From: Membranipora membranacea
Taxonomy: Eukaryota > Bryozoa > Gymnolaemata > Cheilostomatida > Membraniporidae
Length of the DNA: 60,000 bases
NCBI GenBank assembly: GCA_914767715.1
Contig: OU612071.1
Coordinates: 15,994,948 to 16,054,947 of the forward strand
Direction of reading: 5' to 3'
Shown here: piece by piece, positions 59,601 through 60,000 of the stretch
Layout of the letters: each line of letters opens with the position of its first letter
Numbering within the stretch: the stretch's first letter is position 1
Made by a program: the position numbers and the translations under genes
The notes under the pieces: generated by a model
Databases searched by the model: none
Told to the model about the DNA's origin: nothing
Seen by the model: the letters and a program-made list of their open reading frames with translations, nothing else

Positions 59601-60000
59601 TGCTGGCTGTGGCATAATACTTGACTTACTACTTTGGCTCCTGGATTGCTCTAATGTTTCATACTCATTTCATATCACTACCTACATATTCTATGTAAAC
59701 CTTCACTATTTTGCTACTCCTAGATGGTGAACAAAATGCTAAAACCCGCCGTGTACGCATTCTCAACAAGTTGCTGCTTGTTACATTTTACAACGTAGTT
59801 CAATCAAAAACCTGTTCATACCCACAGACAGTCATCTCCAATATATCACATATTATTTTCTGATAGCAGTAGTTAGAAGATATTCACTGACTTTTTCCAT
59901 TTGTTAGGCTAATGTTGAGAAGAAATGTAAATTTTAGTCCTACCAACCTCTGTCTCTGCTCAAATATCATGCTGAGGAGGGCATTTGAGTCAGTCTCTGA
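11443..60000 (-). CDS. RNF213: RNF213-like giant AAA+ E3 ubiquitin ligase gene (3' two thirds, 65 coding exons)
   Basis: Whole-gene entry; exons are listed separately. The predicted mRNA joins 65 minus-strand exons, 11,007 coding bases, with consistent phase at every junction. Family evidence seen directly: GETGCGKT and FLDEANT (first active AAA unit), GKPGSSKS and VVVLDEVGLAEDS (second active AAA unit), GISNWALDPAKMNRGIF, DLGLGTHRVK, FPIPLINRLEKHY, a RING finger, a CPNGHP RZ finger, and a C-terminal region ending at TAA 11443-11445. This motif order is that of RNF213/mysterin, a cytosolic dynein-like AAA+ ubiquitin ligase linked in vertebrates to lipid droplets, vascular disease and ubiquitylation of intracellular bacteria including LPS. 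Assignment to the family is secure; the cellular role here is inferred. The 5' part, promoter and start codon lie beyond base 60000. Oddities are a triplicated exon, an inserted second RING-like finger and a changed RZ spacing. No other gene is nested apart from decayed transposons. Confidence 0.96.
11909..12105 (-). CDS. RNF213: RNF213-like exon 62
   Basis: Acceptor TTTTAG, donor GTAAGT. Reads EPFDDVDPNFRVSITPELQK and LLQELFQFVILKLNR, matching the family EPF.. and LLELHEMIILKL motifs. Confidence 0.94.
12495..12590 (+). repeat. Weak tRNA-like SINE head in intron
   Basis: A-box-like TTGAGCAACTTCAG and B-box-like GAATTCGAATCCAATC about 60 bases apart. Weak on its own. Confidence 0.35.
12803..13090 (-). 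CDS. RNF213: RNF213-like exon 61
   Basis: 96 codons, acceptor CACAG, donor GTACTG. Reads MEIVFNFLAISVSENRNM and VQLKHITHVWFIIRFTQAG, matching the family CQLKHTIALW motif. Confidence 0.94.
13324..13609 (-). CDS. RNF213: RNF213-like exon 60
   Basis: Acceptor AATAG, donor GTGAGC. Reads VMPSHLMSLKDRQEILGVIL and MLKYIGNKPLILIEKSNMPS, matching the family I...FL.GKP.L.L.GIP pattern. Confidence 0.93.
13976..14153 (-). CDS. RNF213: RNF213-like exon 59
   Basis: Acceptor TTACAG, donor GTGATT. Reads DSPLAEFLYDSRALKPGHNQ and ILATYLVTRHNDIL, matching the family LV.YLI.LHNEI motif. Confidence 0.93.
14296..14545 (-). CDS. RNF213: RNF213-like exon 58
   Basis: Acceptor CTCCAG, donor GTGAGT. Reads DCHALSVLVRNCEELVAISA and MTMKDFCDQYGEHAG. 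Helical C-terminal domain. Confidence 0.92.
14720..14899 (-). CDS. RNF213: RNF213-like exon 57
   Basis: 60 codons, acceptor TTTCAG, donor GTAGGT. Reads LPCLWTYKKPITMAMVRGKI, corresponding to the family W.CRKRIT segment. Confidence 0.9.
15181..15293 (-). CDS. RNF213: RNF213-like exon 56
   Basis: Acceptor TTTAG, donor GTAAGT. Reads IVERGQWENKFDKSIIKAVL, corresponding to the family NWE..I..VI motif. Confidence 0.9.
15536..15698 (-). CDS. RNF213: RNF213-like exon 55
   Basis: Acceptor TACAG, donor GTTTGC. Reads AQGLMMFLLGHISLDLAQIA and ESSIDDCYILLHEIV. C-terminal domain. Confidence 0.9.
15887..16046 (-). CDS. RNF213: RNF213-like exon 54
   Basis: Acceptor TTATAG, donor GTGAGC. Reads KSKTGHILGEPGCRKM and ILRCLTHISLLLSG, matching the family TGH.LG.P and LIRLLTHLALLLG motifs after the RZ finger. 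Confidence 0.95.
16448..16545 (-). CDS. RNF213: RNF213-like exon 53, second half of RZ finger
   Basis: Acceptor CTGAG, donor GTGAGT. Reads QCGKAWKTAVCICGAAIGG then SRHNL. The remaining RZ ligands are here, but the last pair is C-x-C where C-x2-C is usual in the family. Confidence 0.93.
16947..16981 (-). CDS. RNF213: RNF213-like exon 52, RZ-finger microexon
   Basis: A 35-bp exon, acceptor TTTCAG, donor GTGAGT. With one carried base it reads ECPNGHPYLISD: the first Cys and His ligands of the RZ (RNF213-ZNFX1) finger, which in human RNF213 is needed for ubiquitylation of bacterial LPS. Confidence 0.9.
17560..17674 (-). CDS. RNF213: RNF213-like exon 51
   Basis: Acceptor TTACAG, donor GTAAGT. 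Reads HLYPTMEDNILDVEREAQ, then a Gly/Asn-rich stretch leading directly into the RZ finger; family LPTMPED motif. Confidence 0.92.
18203..18382 (-). CDS. RNF213: RNF213-like exon 50
   Basis: 60 codons, acceptor TTGCAG, donor GTGAAT. Reads VGLLKFLLQRTDIPAG and GLLQPLAEMINDPETSK, matching the family LLEPL.NL...P.T motif before the RZ finger. Confidence 0.88.
18622..18846 (-). CDS. RNF213: RNF213-like exon 49
   Basis: 75 codons, acceptor TTGAAG, phase 0. Reads TLKETVSQKLFAALADKVQQ and FKIALQSAASRHLID. The only frame-keeping donor is the weak GTTATT, so the 3' edge is less certain than others. Confidence 0.8.
19147..19408 (-). CDS. RNF213: RNF213-like exon 48
   Basis: Acceptor TATAG, donor GTAAGT. 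Reads WYFVVRQIQTLRGLSFVKQN, matching the family motif W..VYLVRKL...G..FV. Confidence 0.93.
19717..19973 (-). CDS. RNF213: RNF213-like exon 47
   Basis: Acceptor CACAG, donor GTTTGT. Reads MDEALECVSVMKSRIMSDQE and LVTQDEQTVLRSFLQE. Helical repeat of the E3 module. Confidence 0.93.
20255..20594 (-). CDS. RNF213: RNF213-like exon 46
   Basis: Longest exon (340 bp), acceptor GTACAG, donor GTGAGT. Reads LHNFMRHFIAELVFNCGSPP, MKGFILKLFLKS and LMITVIDCYN. It corresponds to the helical segment just after the RING. Confidence 0.95.
21057..21233 (-). CDS. RNF213: RNF213-like exon 45, RING finger
   Basis: Acceptor TTTCAG, donor GTAAGT. Reads CPKKCLACTKEMEY then KLSCGHFLCESCK and TCPVGDC. Spacing is C-x2-C-x11-C-x-H-x2-C-x2-C-x5-C-x4-C: all eight metal ligands are present. 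The last pair is C-x4-C, not the usual C-x2-C. This is the family RING by position. Confidence 0.97.
21468..21565 (-). CDS. RNF213: RNF213-like exon 44
   Basis: Acceptor TTCTAG, donor GTAAGT. Reads FNRFTTFEKVVNFLSQRL, the helix leading into the RING finger. Confidence 0.88.
21890..22007 (-). CDS. RNF213: RNF213-like exon 43
   Basis: Acceptor TTGCAG, donor GTAAGG. Reads VMWQVLELKKLYLQNVIMPS and a Ser/Ala/Gly-rich loop. Confidence 0.9.
22179..22363 (-). CDS. RNF213: RNF213-like exon 42
   Basis: Acceptor TTTTAG, donor GTATTT. Reads FALRCALKVLKVDYSLKE and SWMEQIEQTKLIMNKII. Helical E3 shell. Confidence 0.9.
22541..22756 (-). CDS. RNF213: RNF213-like exon 41
   Basis: 72 codons, acceptor TAACAG, donor GTGAGT. 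Reads IIKWLIESSLKSGEYPNKT and a basic KEKRRSKS stretch. Helical E3 shell. Confidence 0.9.
22757..23381. other. RNF213: Intron, nothing recognised
   Basis: AT-rich intron between exons 41 and 40. A short direct repeat around AGAATTGTTGTTAAATACA lies near 23,145-23,180. No other feature. Confidence 0.5.
23382..23545 (-). CDS. RNF213: RNF213-like exon 40
   Basis: Acceptor TTTCAG, donor GTCAGT. Reads YKSVELLLVSRYMDDFIQMK, corresponding to the family Y..DF...T motif. Confidence 0.9.
23886..24027 (-). CDS. RNF213: RNF213-like exon 39
   Basis: Acceptor TTTCAG, donor GTAACC. Reads YKVKFPFSWLLMDKLDSQ; PFSW is conserved in the E3 shell. Confidence 0.92.
24329..24497 (-). CDS. RNF213: RNF213-like exon 38
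   Basis: Acceptor TGACAG, donor GTATGT. Reads RTVAPALAAVIQFVDVHRS and IKGLWLKMF, matching the family stretch around the ..TPLLASMI.F.D..GNL motif. Confidence 0.92.
24498..25550. other. RNF213: Intron, mostly unrecognised
   Basis: Part of the 1.7-kb intron between exons 38 and 37. A B-box-like GGGTTTGAGTTCCACTGG near 24,913 hints at an old tRNA-derived SINE. No coding signal. Confidence 0.45.
25551..25749. mobile_element. Nested hairpin (foldback) element
   Basis: Arms AGCCTGTCTTGACAAG and CTTGTCAAGATAGGCT bound about 75-base inverted arms around a roughly 50-base loop. Each arm is itself palindromic (GACAAG..TTTGTTC against GAACAAAGCTTGTC). The right arm carries an 18-base C run. No ORF of its own, so a non-autonomous foldback or MITE-like element. 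Confidence 0.88.
26205..26334 (-). CDS. RNF213: RNF213-like exon 37
   Basis: Acceptor TGCAG, donor GTGTGT. Reads FLAAVLDHIVKLLSSQDEN and ends SGTLR, which joins exon 38 to give the family GTFRHTL-like motif. Confidence 0.87.
27031..27235 (-). CDS. RNF213: RNF213-like exon 36
   Basis: Acceptor TTTTAG, donor GTGAGT. Reads LHSTVCENDDRLTVTRKELL and ALSMIHPPMKEERVRNLYES. Diverged E3-shell segment; placed by phase and codon quality. Confidence 0.85.
27530..27747 (-). CDS. RNF213: RNF213-like exon 35
   Basis: Acceptor TTTTAG, donor GTGAGT. Reads GGDWKCVHIDDPRST; G.W..VHIDDLR is a family motif. Acidic C-terminal half (EPPALEGEEDDADI). Confidence 0.92.
27880..28022 (-). repeat. tRNA-derived SINE head
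   Basis: On the minus strand, GTGTAGTGGTTAGGATTCGA (A-box-like) and CATGTTCGAATCTACCC (B-box-like). No intact cloverleaf is evident. Lies in the intron between exons 35 and 34. Confidence 0.6.
28274..28509 (-). CDS. RNF213: RNF213-like exon 34
   Basis: Acceptor TTTCAG, donor GTGAGT. Reads SKLLIVQCESGNENVALLDA and HTVLLLTLPRG, a strand-helix fold of the E3 shell. Confidence 0.9.
28804..28949 (-). CDS. RNF213: RNF213-like exon 33
   Basis: Acceptor CTCAAG, donor GTAGGC. Reads VTTFSELMGEGDITSLYKRL and ends FTECLR. Family TTFS motif. Confidence 0.9.
29308..29396 (+). repeat. SINE-like element, partial copy
   Basis: Shares CCATTCATCCTA, GGAGGTC and GTTTGCTTGCAC-like sequence with the copies at 7.9 and 32.5 kb; both ends are missing. 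Confidence 0.6.
29487..29678 (-). CDS. RNF213: RNF213-like exon 32
   Basis: 64 codons, acceptor TTGCAG, donor GTAACT, phase 0. Reads EAKNHVMQCVTGEAVLRLDR, matching the family A...L..C.TPDAVVRL motif. Confidence 0.92.
30150..30285 (-). CDS. RNF213: RNF213-like exon 31
   Basis: Acceptor AACAG, donor GTATGT. Reads SCFIGYSTELTALAIRAHAD; FIGY is conserved and marks the return to the family backbone after the inserted finger. Confidence 0.9.
30498..30707 (-). CDS. RNF213: RNF213-like exon 30, inserted RING-like zinc finger
   Basis: 70 codons, acceptor ATTAAG, donor GTCTAT, symmetric phase (two bases carried in and out). Reads VCPEECHGCGVDL, then RLPCTHYIGECCQAK and DCLVEGCTHRM. Spacing is C-x2-C-x11-C-x-H-x4-C-C-x15-C-x4-C. 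It resembles this gene's own RING (exon 45) in the leading CPxxC, the x11 gap and the final C-x4-C, but the fifth ligand position is Gly with a neighbouring extra Cys. In vertebrate RNF213 the flanking segments are joined by a short linker without a finger. E2 binding cannot be judged from sequence. Confidence 0.9.
30867..31043 (-). CDS. RNF213: RNF213-like exon 29
   Basis: Acceptor TTCTAG, donor GTGAAA. Reads LIVIAEKSKVHEEF and FPIPLINRLEKHYV, a hallmark RNF213 motif, then EKWMKDFV. Confidence 0.96.
31647..31761 (-). CDS. Possible alternative or relic exon between exons 28 and 29
   Basis: An open stretch with splice-like edges (acceptor CAACAG; possible donor GTATTT at GAG) reading WRVPYPSVEAQLRLIEEKE. 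It accepts the phase left by exon 28, but the GTATTT donor would put exon 29 out of frame with an early stop; an internal weak site AG/GTTGAT would keep frame. Exons 28 and 29 join directly in the family, so this would be an insertion, a poison exon or a relic. Not included in the predicted protein. Confidence 0.3.
32067..32260 (-). CDS. RNF213: RNF213-like exon 28
   Basis: Acceptor TAACAG, donor GTTAGC. Reads LLNLDDLYESLYDALNQYF and KFVDLGLGTHRVKAF, hallmark RNF213 motifs. Confidence 0.97.
32470..32772 (+). repeat. SINE-like element, fullest copy
   Basis: A weak tRNA-like head (AGGTAAGATTCCCGGTGC as B-box), body GGCACTGGCAAGCCATTCG, tail GACCCGTTAAATAGGGCGGT and CCTAGTGTATAGA. The tail is shared with the 7.9-kb copy. 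Confidence 0.8.
32976..33114 (-). CDS. RNF213: RNF213-like exon 27
   Basis: Acceptor TGACAG, donor GTAAAT. Reads SRYLLLLTENLSVLSLVLD and PEVVFGSEFPDDFDYTQ, matching family motifs ESRYLL and IIFGS.FP.D..YTQ. An apparent N-terminal extension in this frame is SINE sequence. Confidence 0.94.
33240..33440 (-). repeat. tRNA-derived SINE
   Basis: Minus strand begins near GGAGGTGGCTCAGTTGGTTA (A box TGGCTCAGTTGG) with B box GGGTTCGAGTCCC at the correct distance, then a body rich in GGTCCCCCAGGTGTGC. The acceptor stem does not pair and the anticodon arm is malformed, so it is not a working tRNA gene. It abuts exon 27. Confidence 0.82.
33540..33785 (-). CDS. RNF213: RNF213-like exon 26
   Basis: Acceptor TTTTAG, donor GTGAGT after GATGG. 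Reads SLMKMVAGFSHQADELTVEQ and a run of Asp. Helical lid region of the second active AAA unit. Confidence 0.92.
34271..34568. repeat. Short inverted repeat in intron
   Basis: Arms ATAGAGTTATCATATGCTCC at 34,271 and its imperfect reverse complement ending at 34,568, each about 29 bases, both flanking GAGTGGACA. Possibly an old MITE. Confidence 0.5.
34699..34845 (-). CDS. RNF213: RNF213-like exon 25
   Basis: Acceptor TTACAG, donor GTCGGA. Ends in STDFFGLRDFY, the family FFGLRDYY motif of the AAA lid. Confidence 0.93.
35165..35316 (-). CDS. RNF213: RNF213-like exon 24, sensor and arginine-finger region
   Basis: Acceptor TTCTAG, donor GTATGT. Reads TLHPLLEDGY, then GISNWALDPAKMNRGIFVQ, nearly invariant in RNF213. 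Confidence 0.97.
35943..36113 (-). CDS. RNF213: RNF213-like exon 23, Walker B of second active AAA unit
   Basis: 57 codons, acceptor TTGCAG, donor GTAAGC. Reads HMVSFQCSKHATPEGIIGVF and VVVLDEVGLAEDSEKMPLK with the Walker B DE. Confidence 0.97.
36305..37580 (+). mobile_element. Internally deleted non-LTR retrotransposon (LINE) remnant
   Basis: Plus strand. Endonuclease-domain fragments: VSYAPTN and FSDMNAQVG (catalytic region) with GTGLVNGNGEKLIQFARFHG, the pattern common in invertebrate LINE endonucleases annotated as craniofacial development protein 2-like. An in-frame TAA at 36,547 and a frameshift near 36,820 break it, and the terminal SDH motif is lost. Almost all reverse transcriptase is deleted: only PGVDKVPAEFFK (about 37,335-37,370) and a C-terminal LGRPNKTLR stretch remain. 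Lies antisense in the intron between exons 23 and 22. Confidence 0.8.
37619..37856 (-). CDS. RNF213: RNF213-like exon 22, Walker A of second active AAA unit
   Basis: Acceptor TTGTAG, donor GTAAAT. Reads ALMENVFMMIVCIENRIPLF then VVGKPGSSKSLSKSLV. GKPGSSKS is the family-specific P-loop, with Ser in place of the usual Gly before Lys. A Gln run lies near the exon start. Confidence 0.97.
37857..38466. other. RNF213: Intron, nothing recognised
   Basis: Intron between exons 22 and 21. No repeat or coding signal seen. Confidence 0.5.
38467..38642 (-). CDS. RNF213: RNF213-like exon 21
   Basis: Acceptor TTGTAG, donor GTATGT. Reads SLFLSIGVCYMARLQE, matching the family LS..GVCYHA motif. Confidence 0.9.
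38643..39673. other. RNF213: Intron, nothing recognised
   Basis: AT-rich intron between exons 21 and 20. No feature that I can support. Confidence 0.5.
39674..39799 (-). CDS. RNF213: RNF213-like exon 20
   Basis: Acceptor TTGTAG. Reads DECSFVSLRDIERVLTV, conserved in the family. The donor GTTTGT was chosen because it keeps phase 0; reading on meets a stop soon after. Confidence 0.9.
40022..40174 (-). CDS. RNF213: RNF213-like exon 19
   Basis: Acceptor TTTTAG, donor GTAAGT, phase 0 at both ends. An acidic low-complexity start (NDNGEEPGSNPDE) precedes the conserved VTELLMMSQLHMRK. Confidence 0.9.
40406..40551 (-). CDS. RNF213: RNF213-like exon 18
   Basis: Acceptor CTTCAG, donor GTAAGT. Reads LVYRVQALPQSLLPLVWDFG, one of the most conserved RNF213 stretches. 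Confidence 0.97.
40735..40885. repeat. Dispersed repeat, copy 1
   Basis: Shares CATTCTCATCA, TCTCGATG, GATTGAAA and GTATGCCAA in the same order with 59,205-59,340. About 140 bases, diverged. Confidence 0.65.
41060..41150 (+). repeat. tRNA-like SINE head
   Basis: TGGTTGGTGATCTGATTCTC followed by B-box-like CCTGTTCGATTCCCACC. Similar in layout to the sites at 44.04 and 45.06 kb. Confidence 0.5.
41185..41267 (-). CDS. RNF213: RNF213-like exon 17
   Basis: Acceptor TTCAAG, donor GTGAGT. Reads LKEAGLGYRVDEKDTQDRFG, the family AGLGYRV motif following the sensor. Confidence 0.93.
41405..41918. mobile_element. Foldback (MITE-like) element with about 200-base inverted arms
   Basis: Left arm starts AGACGGTTTTCTGAGCTCTG; the right arm, read on the other strand, starts AGACAGTTTTCTTAGCTCTG. 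Both share CCTCAATTCGGAGTTGTC, TACTTTTAAC, AACGTGCTGAAA and TTCAGAATCTGC. Both ends abut TA, consistent with a TA target site. No ORF. Lies between exons 17 and 16. Confidence 0.9.
42061..42215 (-). CDS. RNF213: RNF213-like exon 16, Walker B and sensor of first active AAA unit
   Basis: Acceptor TTCCAG, donor GTCAGT. Reads VLFLDEANTTEAIG (Walker B, DE) and LRIIAACNPYK (sensor region with the conserved Asn). Confidence 0.97.
42702..42812 (-). CDS. RNF213: RNF213-like exon 15, copy c of triplicated exon
   Basis: 37 codons, phase 0 at both ends. Begins VHGGTSAKDSVSKAEEIAKE and ends ANSSPNK before donor GTACAG. Nearest copy to the Walker B exon. Confidence 0.88.
43251..43361 (-). CDS. RNF213: RNF213-like exon 15, copy b of triplicated exon
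   Basis: 37 codons, phase 0 at both ends, same splice sites as copies a and c. Begins VHGGTSAKDSVSKAEGIAKE. It is almost identical to copy c over the whole 549-bp unit. Confidence 0.85.
43800..43919 (-). CDS. RNF213: RNF213-like exon 15, copy a of triplicated exon
   Basis: 40 codons, phase 0 at both ends, acceptor TTTAAG and donor GTACAG. Begins VHGGTSAKDIMDSVSKAGE. It has nine bases (IMD) that the other copies lack. The vertebrate protein appears to have residues at this place, so copy a may keep the ancestral length. Confidence 0.88.
44039..44093 (+). repeat. tRNA-like SINE head
   Basis: TGGCTAGTGTGCTCAATCAC with B-box-like AAGTTCAATTCCCGG. It sits exactly at the truncated edge of the third 549-bp unit. 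Confidence 0.55.
45056..45120 (+). repeat. tRNA-like SINE head
   Basis: A-box-like TTGGCTTAGCTGTTAGAG and B-box-like TGTTTAAATTCCGG. Same layout as the 44.04-kb site. Confidence 0.6.
45462..45588 (-). CDS. RNF213: RNF213-like exon 14, Walker A of first active AAA unit
   Basis: Acceptor TTTCAG, donor GTGAGA. Reads GIPVIIMGETGCGKTMLIDF, a canonical GxxGxGKT P-loop for ATP binding. Ends in phase 0 with ITLK, so any of the three downstream exon copies can follow in frame. Confidence 0.97.
45589..46712. other. RNF213: Intron, nothing recognised
   Basis: AT-rich intron before the Walker A exon. No repeat or coding signal that I can support. Confidence 0.5.
46713..46850 (-). CDS. RNF213: RNF213-like exon 13
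   Basis: Acceptor TGGCAG, donor GTTGGT. Reads YVLTLDNAKKILAIHQRLR, the conserved helix immediately before Walker A of the first active AAA unit. Confidence 0.95.
46964..47126 (-). CDS. RNF213: RNF213-like exon 12
   Basis: Acceptor ATTAAG, donor GTGAGA. Reads SYSLLDPHTKQEYERYKF and ends FDDLNR. Linker just upstream of the first active AAA unit. Confidence 0.9.
47318..47435 (-). CDS. RNF213: RNF213-like exon 11
   Basis: Acceptor chosen at CATGAG because it alone keeps phase 0 after exon 10; donor GTAAGC. Reads NWEDSNAPYLFFNEDGSTFT, matching the family PY.FFN.D..T.TF motif. Confidence 0.9.
47685..47744 (-). CDS. RNF213: RNF213-like exon 10
   Basis: A 20-codon exon, acceptor TTGCAG, donor GTGAGT, phase 0 at both ends. 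Reads DFATRSLEIAEQSPG, matching the family DFA..SL motif. Confidence 0.9.
48186..48348 (-). CDS. RNF213: RNF213-like exon 9
   Basis: Acceptor TTGTAG, donor GTCAGG. Reads HCGLRNPSWSELRHYVYFL, a stretch strongly conserved in RNF213 proteins, then LPGFKKCVIHFM. Confidence 0.95.
48792..48945 (-). CDS. RNF213: RNF213-like exon 8
   Basis: Acceptor ATATAG, donor GTAAGA. Reads FDDKVFQSTKWQFVTKYLEA. Part of the inactive AAA region ahead of the first active unit. Confidence 0.9.
49278..49479 (-). CDS. RNF213: RNF213-like exon 7
   Basis: Acceptor TTTTAG, donor GTTTGT. Reads WQALPWQYYIIESMPF and LPTIMCQPPGNVL, a segment that resembles vertebrate RNF213 between its second and third AAA units. Confidence 0.92.
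49771..50364. mobile_element. Foldback element with 150-200-base inverted arms
   Basis: Left arm 49,771-49,920 and right arm 50,164-50,364 share, in inverse orientation, AAAGACTTAGTTTGAGGCTG, CTATTTTGTATCACATCTT, AATATTGAGGA, and GGGACGTCACAACGCTTCAT. The 240-base centre carries tRNA-like boxes. No ORF. Lies between exons 7 and 6. Confidence 0.92.
50052..50113 (+). repeat. tRNA-like boxes in the foldback centre
   Basis: ATAGCTCAGTGTGAGCGGC resembles an A box and D arm; ACCTGGGTTCTATACCC resembles a B box. Spacing is tRNA-like but pairing is poor. Confidence 0.5.
51030..51261 (-). CDS. RNF213: RNF213-like exon 6, P-loop of an early AAA unit
   Basis: Acceptor TTTTAG, donor GTGAGT. Reads CRLIRSDVAGVGKSL, a Walker A-like loop (AGVGKS), followed by a strand-helix stretch. 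By position this is the AAA unit before the two active-type units, known in the family as catalytically degenerate. I did not find a convincing Walker B for it. Confidence 0.9.
51919..52244 (-). CDS. RNF213: RNF213-like exon 5
   Basis: Acceptor TTGCAG, donor GTATGT. Long helical exon including ISDLKQVKYGLVFLYAKEAA and LTCSAETAQISSAVV. It directly precedes the first visible P-loop. Confidence 0.9.
52245..54163. other. RNF213: Intron, mostly unrecognised
   Basis: A 1.9-kb intron between exons 5 and 4. A GGGGGTTC/GAACCCCC inverted pair at about 52,805-52,860 is the only structure seen. Confidence 0.5.
54164..54327 (-). CDS. RNF213: RNF213-like exon 4
   Basis: Donor GTGAGC. Reads AYRVSLEFNHEIKTSLVLEN and ends KTDVEE in phase 0. 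Helical segment of the region before the AAA core. Confidence 0.85.
54470..54565 (-). CDS. RNF213: RNF213-like exon 3
   Basis: Acceptor ACTAG, donor GTAATG; phase joins exon 2 (one base left) and exon 4. Reads AAEMELPASKRVRKVPTW, a basic linker. No domain recognised. Confidence 0.75.
55307..55428 (-). CDS. RNF213: RNF213-like exon 2
   Basis: Acceptor TTGTAG, donor GTAAGT. Reads SLQNQLSELWEKFIAHTN then a helical stretch. It belongs to the region before the AAA core. The gypsy element lies in the intron between this exon and exon 1. Confidence 0.8.
55620..55816 (+). repeat. 5' LTR
   Basis: 197 bp, TGTTATATATGC to ACTTAATA. It lacks about ten bases (near 55,797) found in the 3' LTR. CCAATAAAATATCG near the end includes AATAAA. 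Confidence 0.92.
55872..56714 (+). pseudogene. gag: gag of the gypsy element, interrupted
   Basis: Frame open from 55872 with an in-frame TGA at 56277-56279, then continuing to TGA 56712-56714. Structural Gag helices are followed by two CCHC knuckles: CTRCTDPHMADNC (one residue short) and CRKCSKKGHFAKC (canonical C-x2-C-x4-H-x4-C). The internal stop makes full Gag unlikely. The end overlaps the next ORF as TGATG. Confidence 0.88.
56714..58589 (+). pseudogene. pol: pol of the gypsy element: protease, reverse transcriptase, RNase H, frame-broken
   Basis: Protease with LQLDTGCGWSLIS (DTG) at about 56,775-56,815. Reverse transcriptase with KIDLASAYTQLEL, LPFGV and the catalytic YIDD (about 57,619). 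RNase H with ACDASPYGVG, HREALS and TDHSAL. Frame changes near 57,292-57,300 (with some residues lost before the RT palm) and near 57,960 split it in three. After RNase H only the start of the integrase zinc-binding region is left before the purine tract, so the catalytic core is missing. Confidence 0.92.
58747..58954 (+). repeat. 3' LTR
   Basis: 208 bp, TGTTATATATGC to ACTAAATA. Nearly identical to the 5' LTR apart from a short insertion TAAAACATCA and a few substitutions. Confidence 0.92.
58960..59947. other. RNF213: Intron, mostly unrecognised
   Basis: AT-rich. Holds the second copy of the dispersed repeat (59,205-59,340). No coding signal until exon 1. Confidence 0.5.
59205..59340. repeat. 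Dispersed repeat, copy 2
   Basis: Diverged relative of 40,735-40,885 in the same orientation (ATTCTCATCA, TCTCGATGG, GTATGCCAA). Confidence 0.65.
59948..60000 (-). CDS. RNF213: RNF213-like exon 1 (partial, runs off window)
   Basis: Open from base 60000, reading SETDSNALLSMIFEQRQ. The donor AG/GTTGGT leaves two bases that complete a codon with the first T of exon 2, which is the main support. The exon continues beyond the window. No named domain. Confidence 0.55.

Noticed and set aside
11443-60000. Two or more separate genes rather than one
   Set aside because: Phase agreement at all junctions and the single RNF213 domain order from P-loops to C-terminus favour one gene.

Overview
The window is animal nuclear DNA: AT-rich, intron-dense, with GT-AG splice sites, microsatellites, tRNA-derived SINEs, foldback elements, a LINE remnant and a Ty3/gypsy LTR element. 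The host gene is clear but the species is not. A marine invertebrate is a reasonable guess from the repeat types and the protein divergence; phylum cannot be fixed from this sequence.

One giant gene fills most of the window on the minus strand, from base 60000 (its 5' part lies beyond the edge) to a TAA stop at 11443-11445. I joined 65 coding exons by hand. Their phases agree at every junction and sum to 11,007 bases (3,668 codons plus stop if all three copies of a triplicated exon are counted, about 3,590 with one copy). The product is an RNF213 (mysterin)-type AAA+ E3 ubiquitin ligase. In transcript order it encodes a P-loop region of an inactive-type AAA unit (51.0-51.3 kb), the two active-type AAA+ units (Walker A 45.5 kb and Walker B 42.1 kb; Walker A 37.7 kb and Walker B 36.0 kb), the linker and E3 shell (35-22 kb), the RING finger (21.1 kb), the RZ finger split over two exons (16.98-16.45 kb) and the C-terminal domain (16-11.4 kb). 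Roughly the first third of a vertebrate-size protein is missing beyond 60 kb.

Three features of this gene are unusual. The exon joining Walker A to Walker B of the first active AAA unit is present three times in tandem 549-bp units. A phase-symmetric exon at 30.5-30.7 kb inserts a second, degenerate RING-like finger between the second AAA unit and the E3 shell. The RZ finger begins on a 35-bp microexon and has a C-x-C where C-x2-C is usual.

Repeats by region: 1-11.4 kb is the gene's downstream flank and holds minisatellites, a GATG microsatellite, a 10-bp array and a compound duplication, with no convincing gene. Introns hold a nested hairpin element (25.55-25.75 kb), SINE copies (29.3, 32.5, 33.3 kb), a deleted LINE (36.3-37.6 kb), foldback elements (41.4-41.9 and 49.8-50.4 kb) and, on the opposite strand, a 3.3-kb Ty3/gypsy element with short LTRs, a 5-bp target duplication and a broken pol (55.6-58.95 kb).
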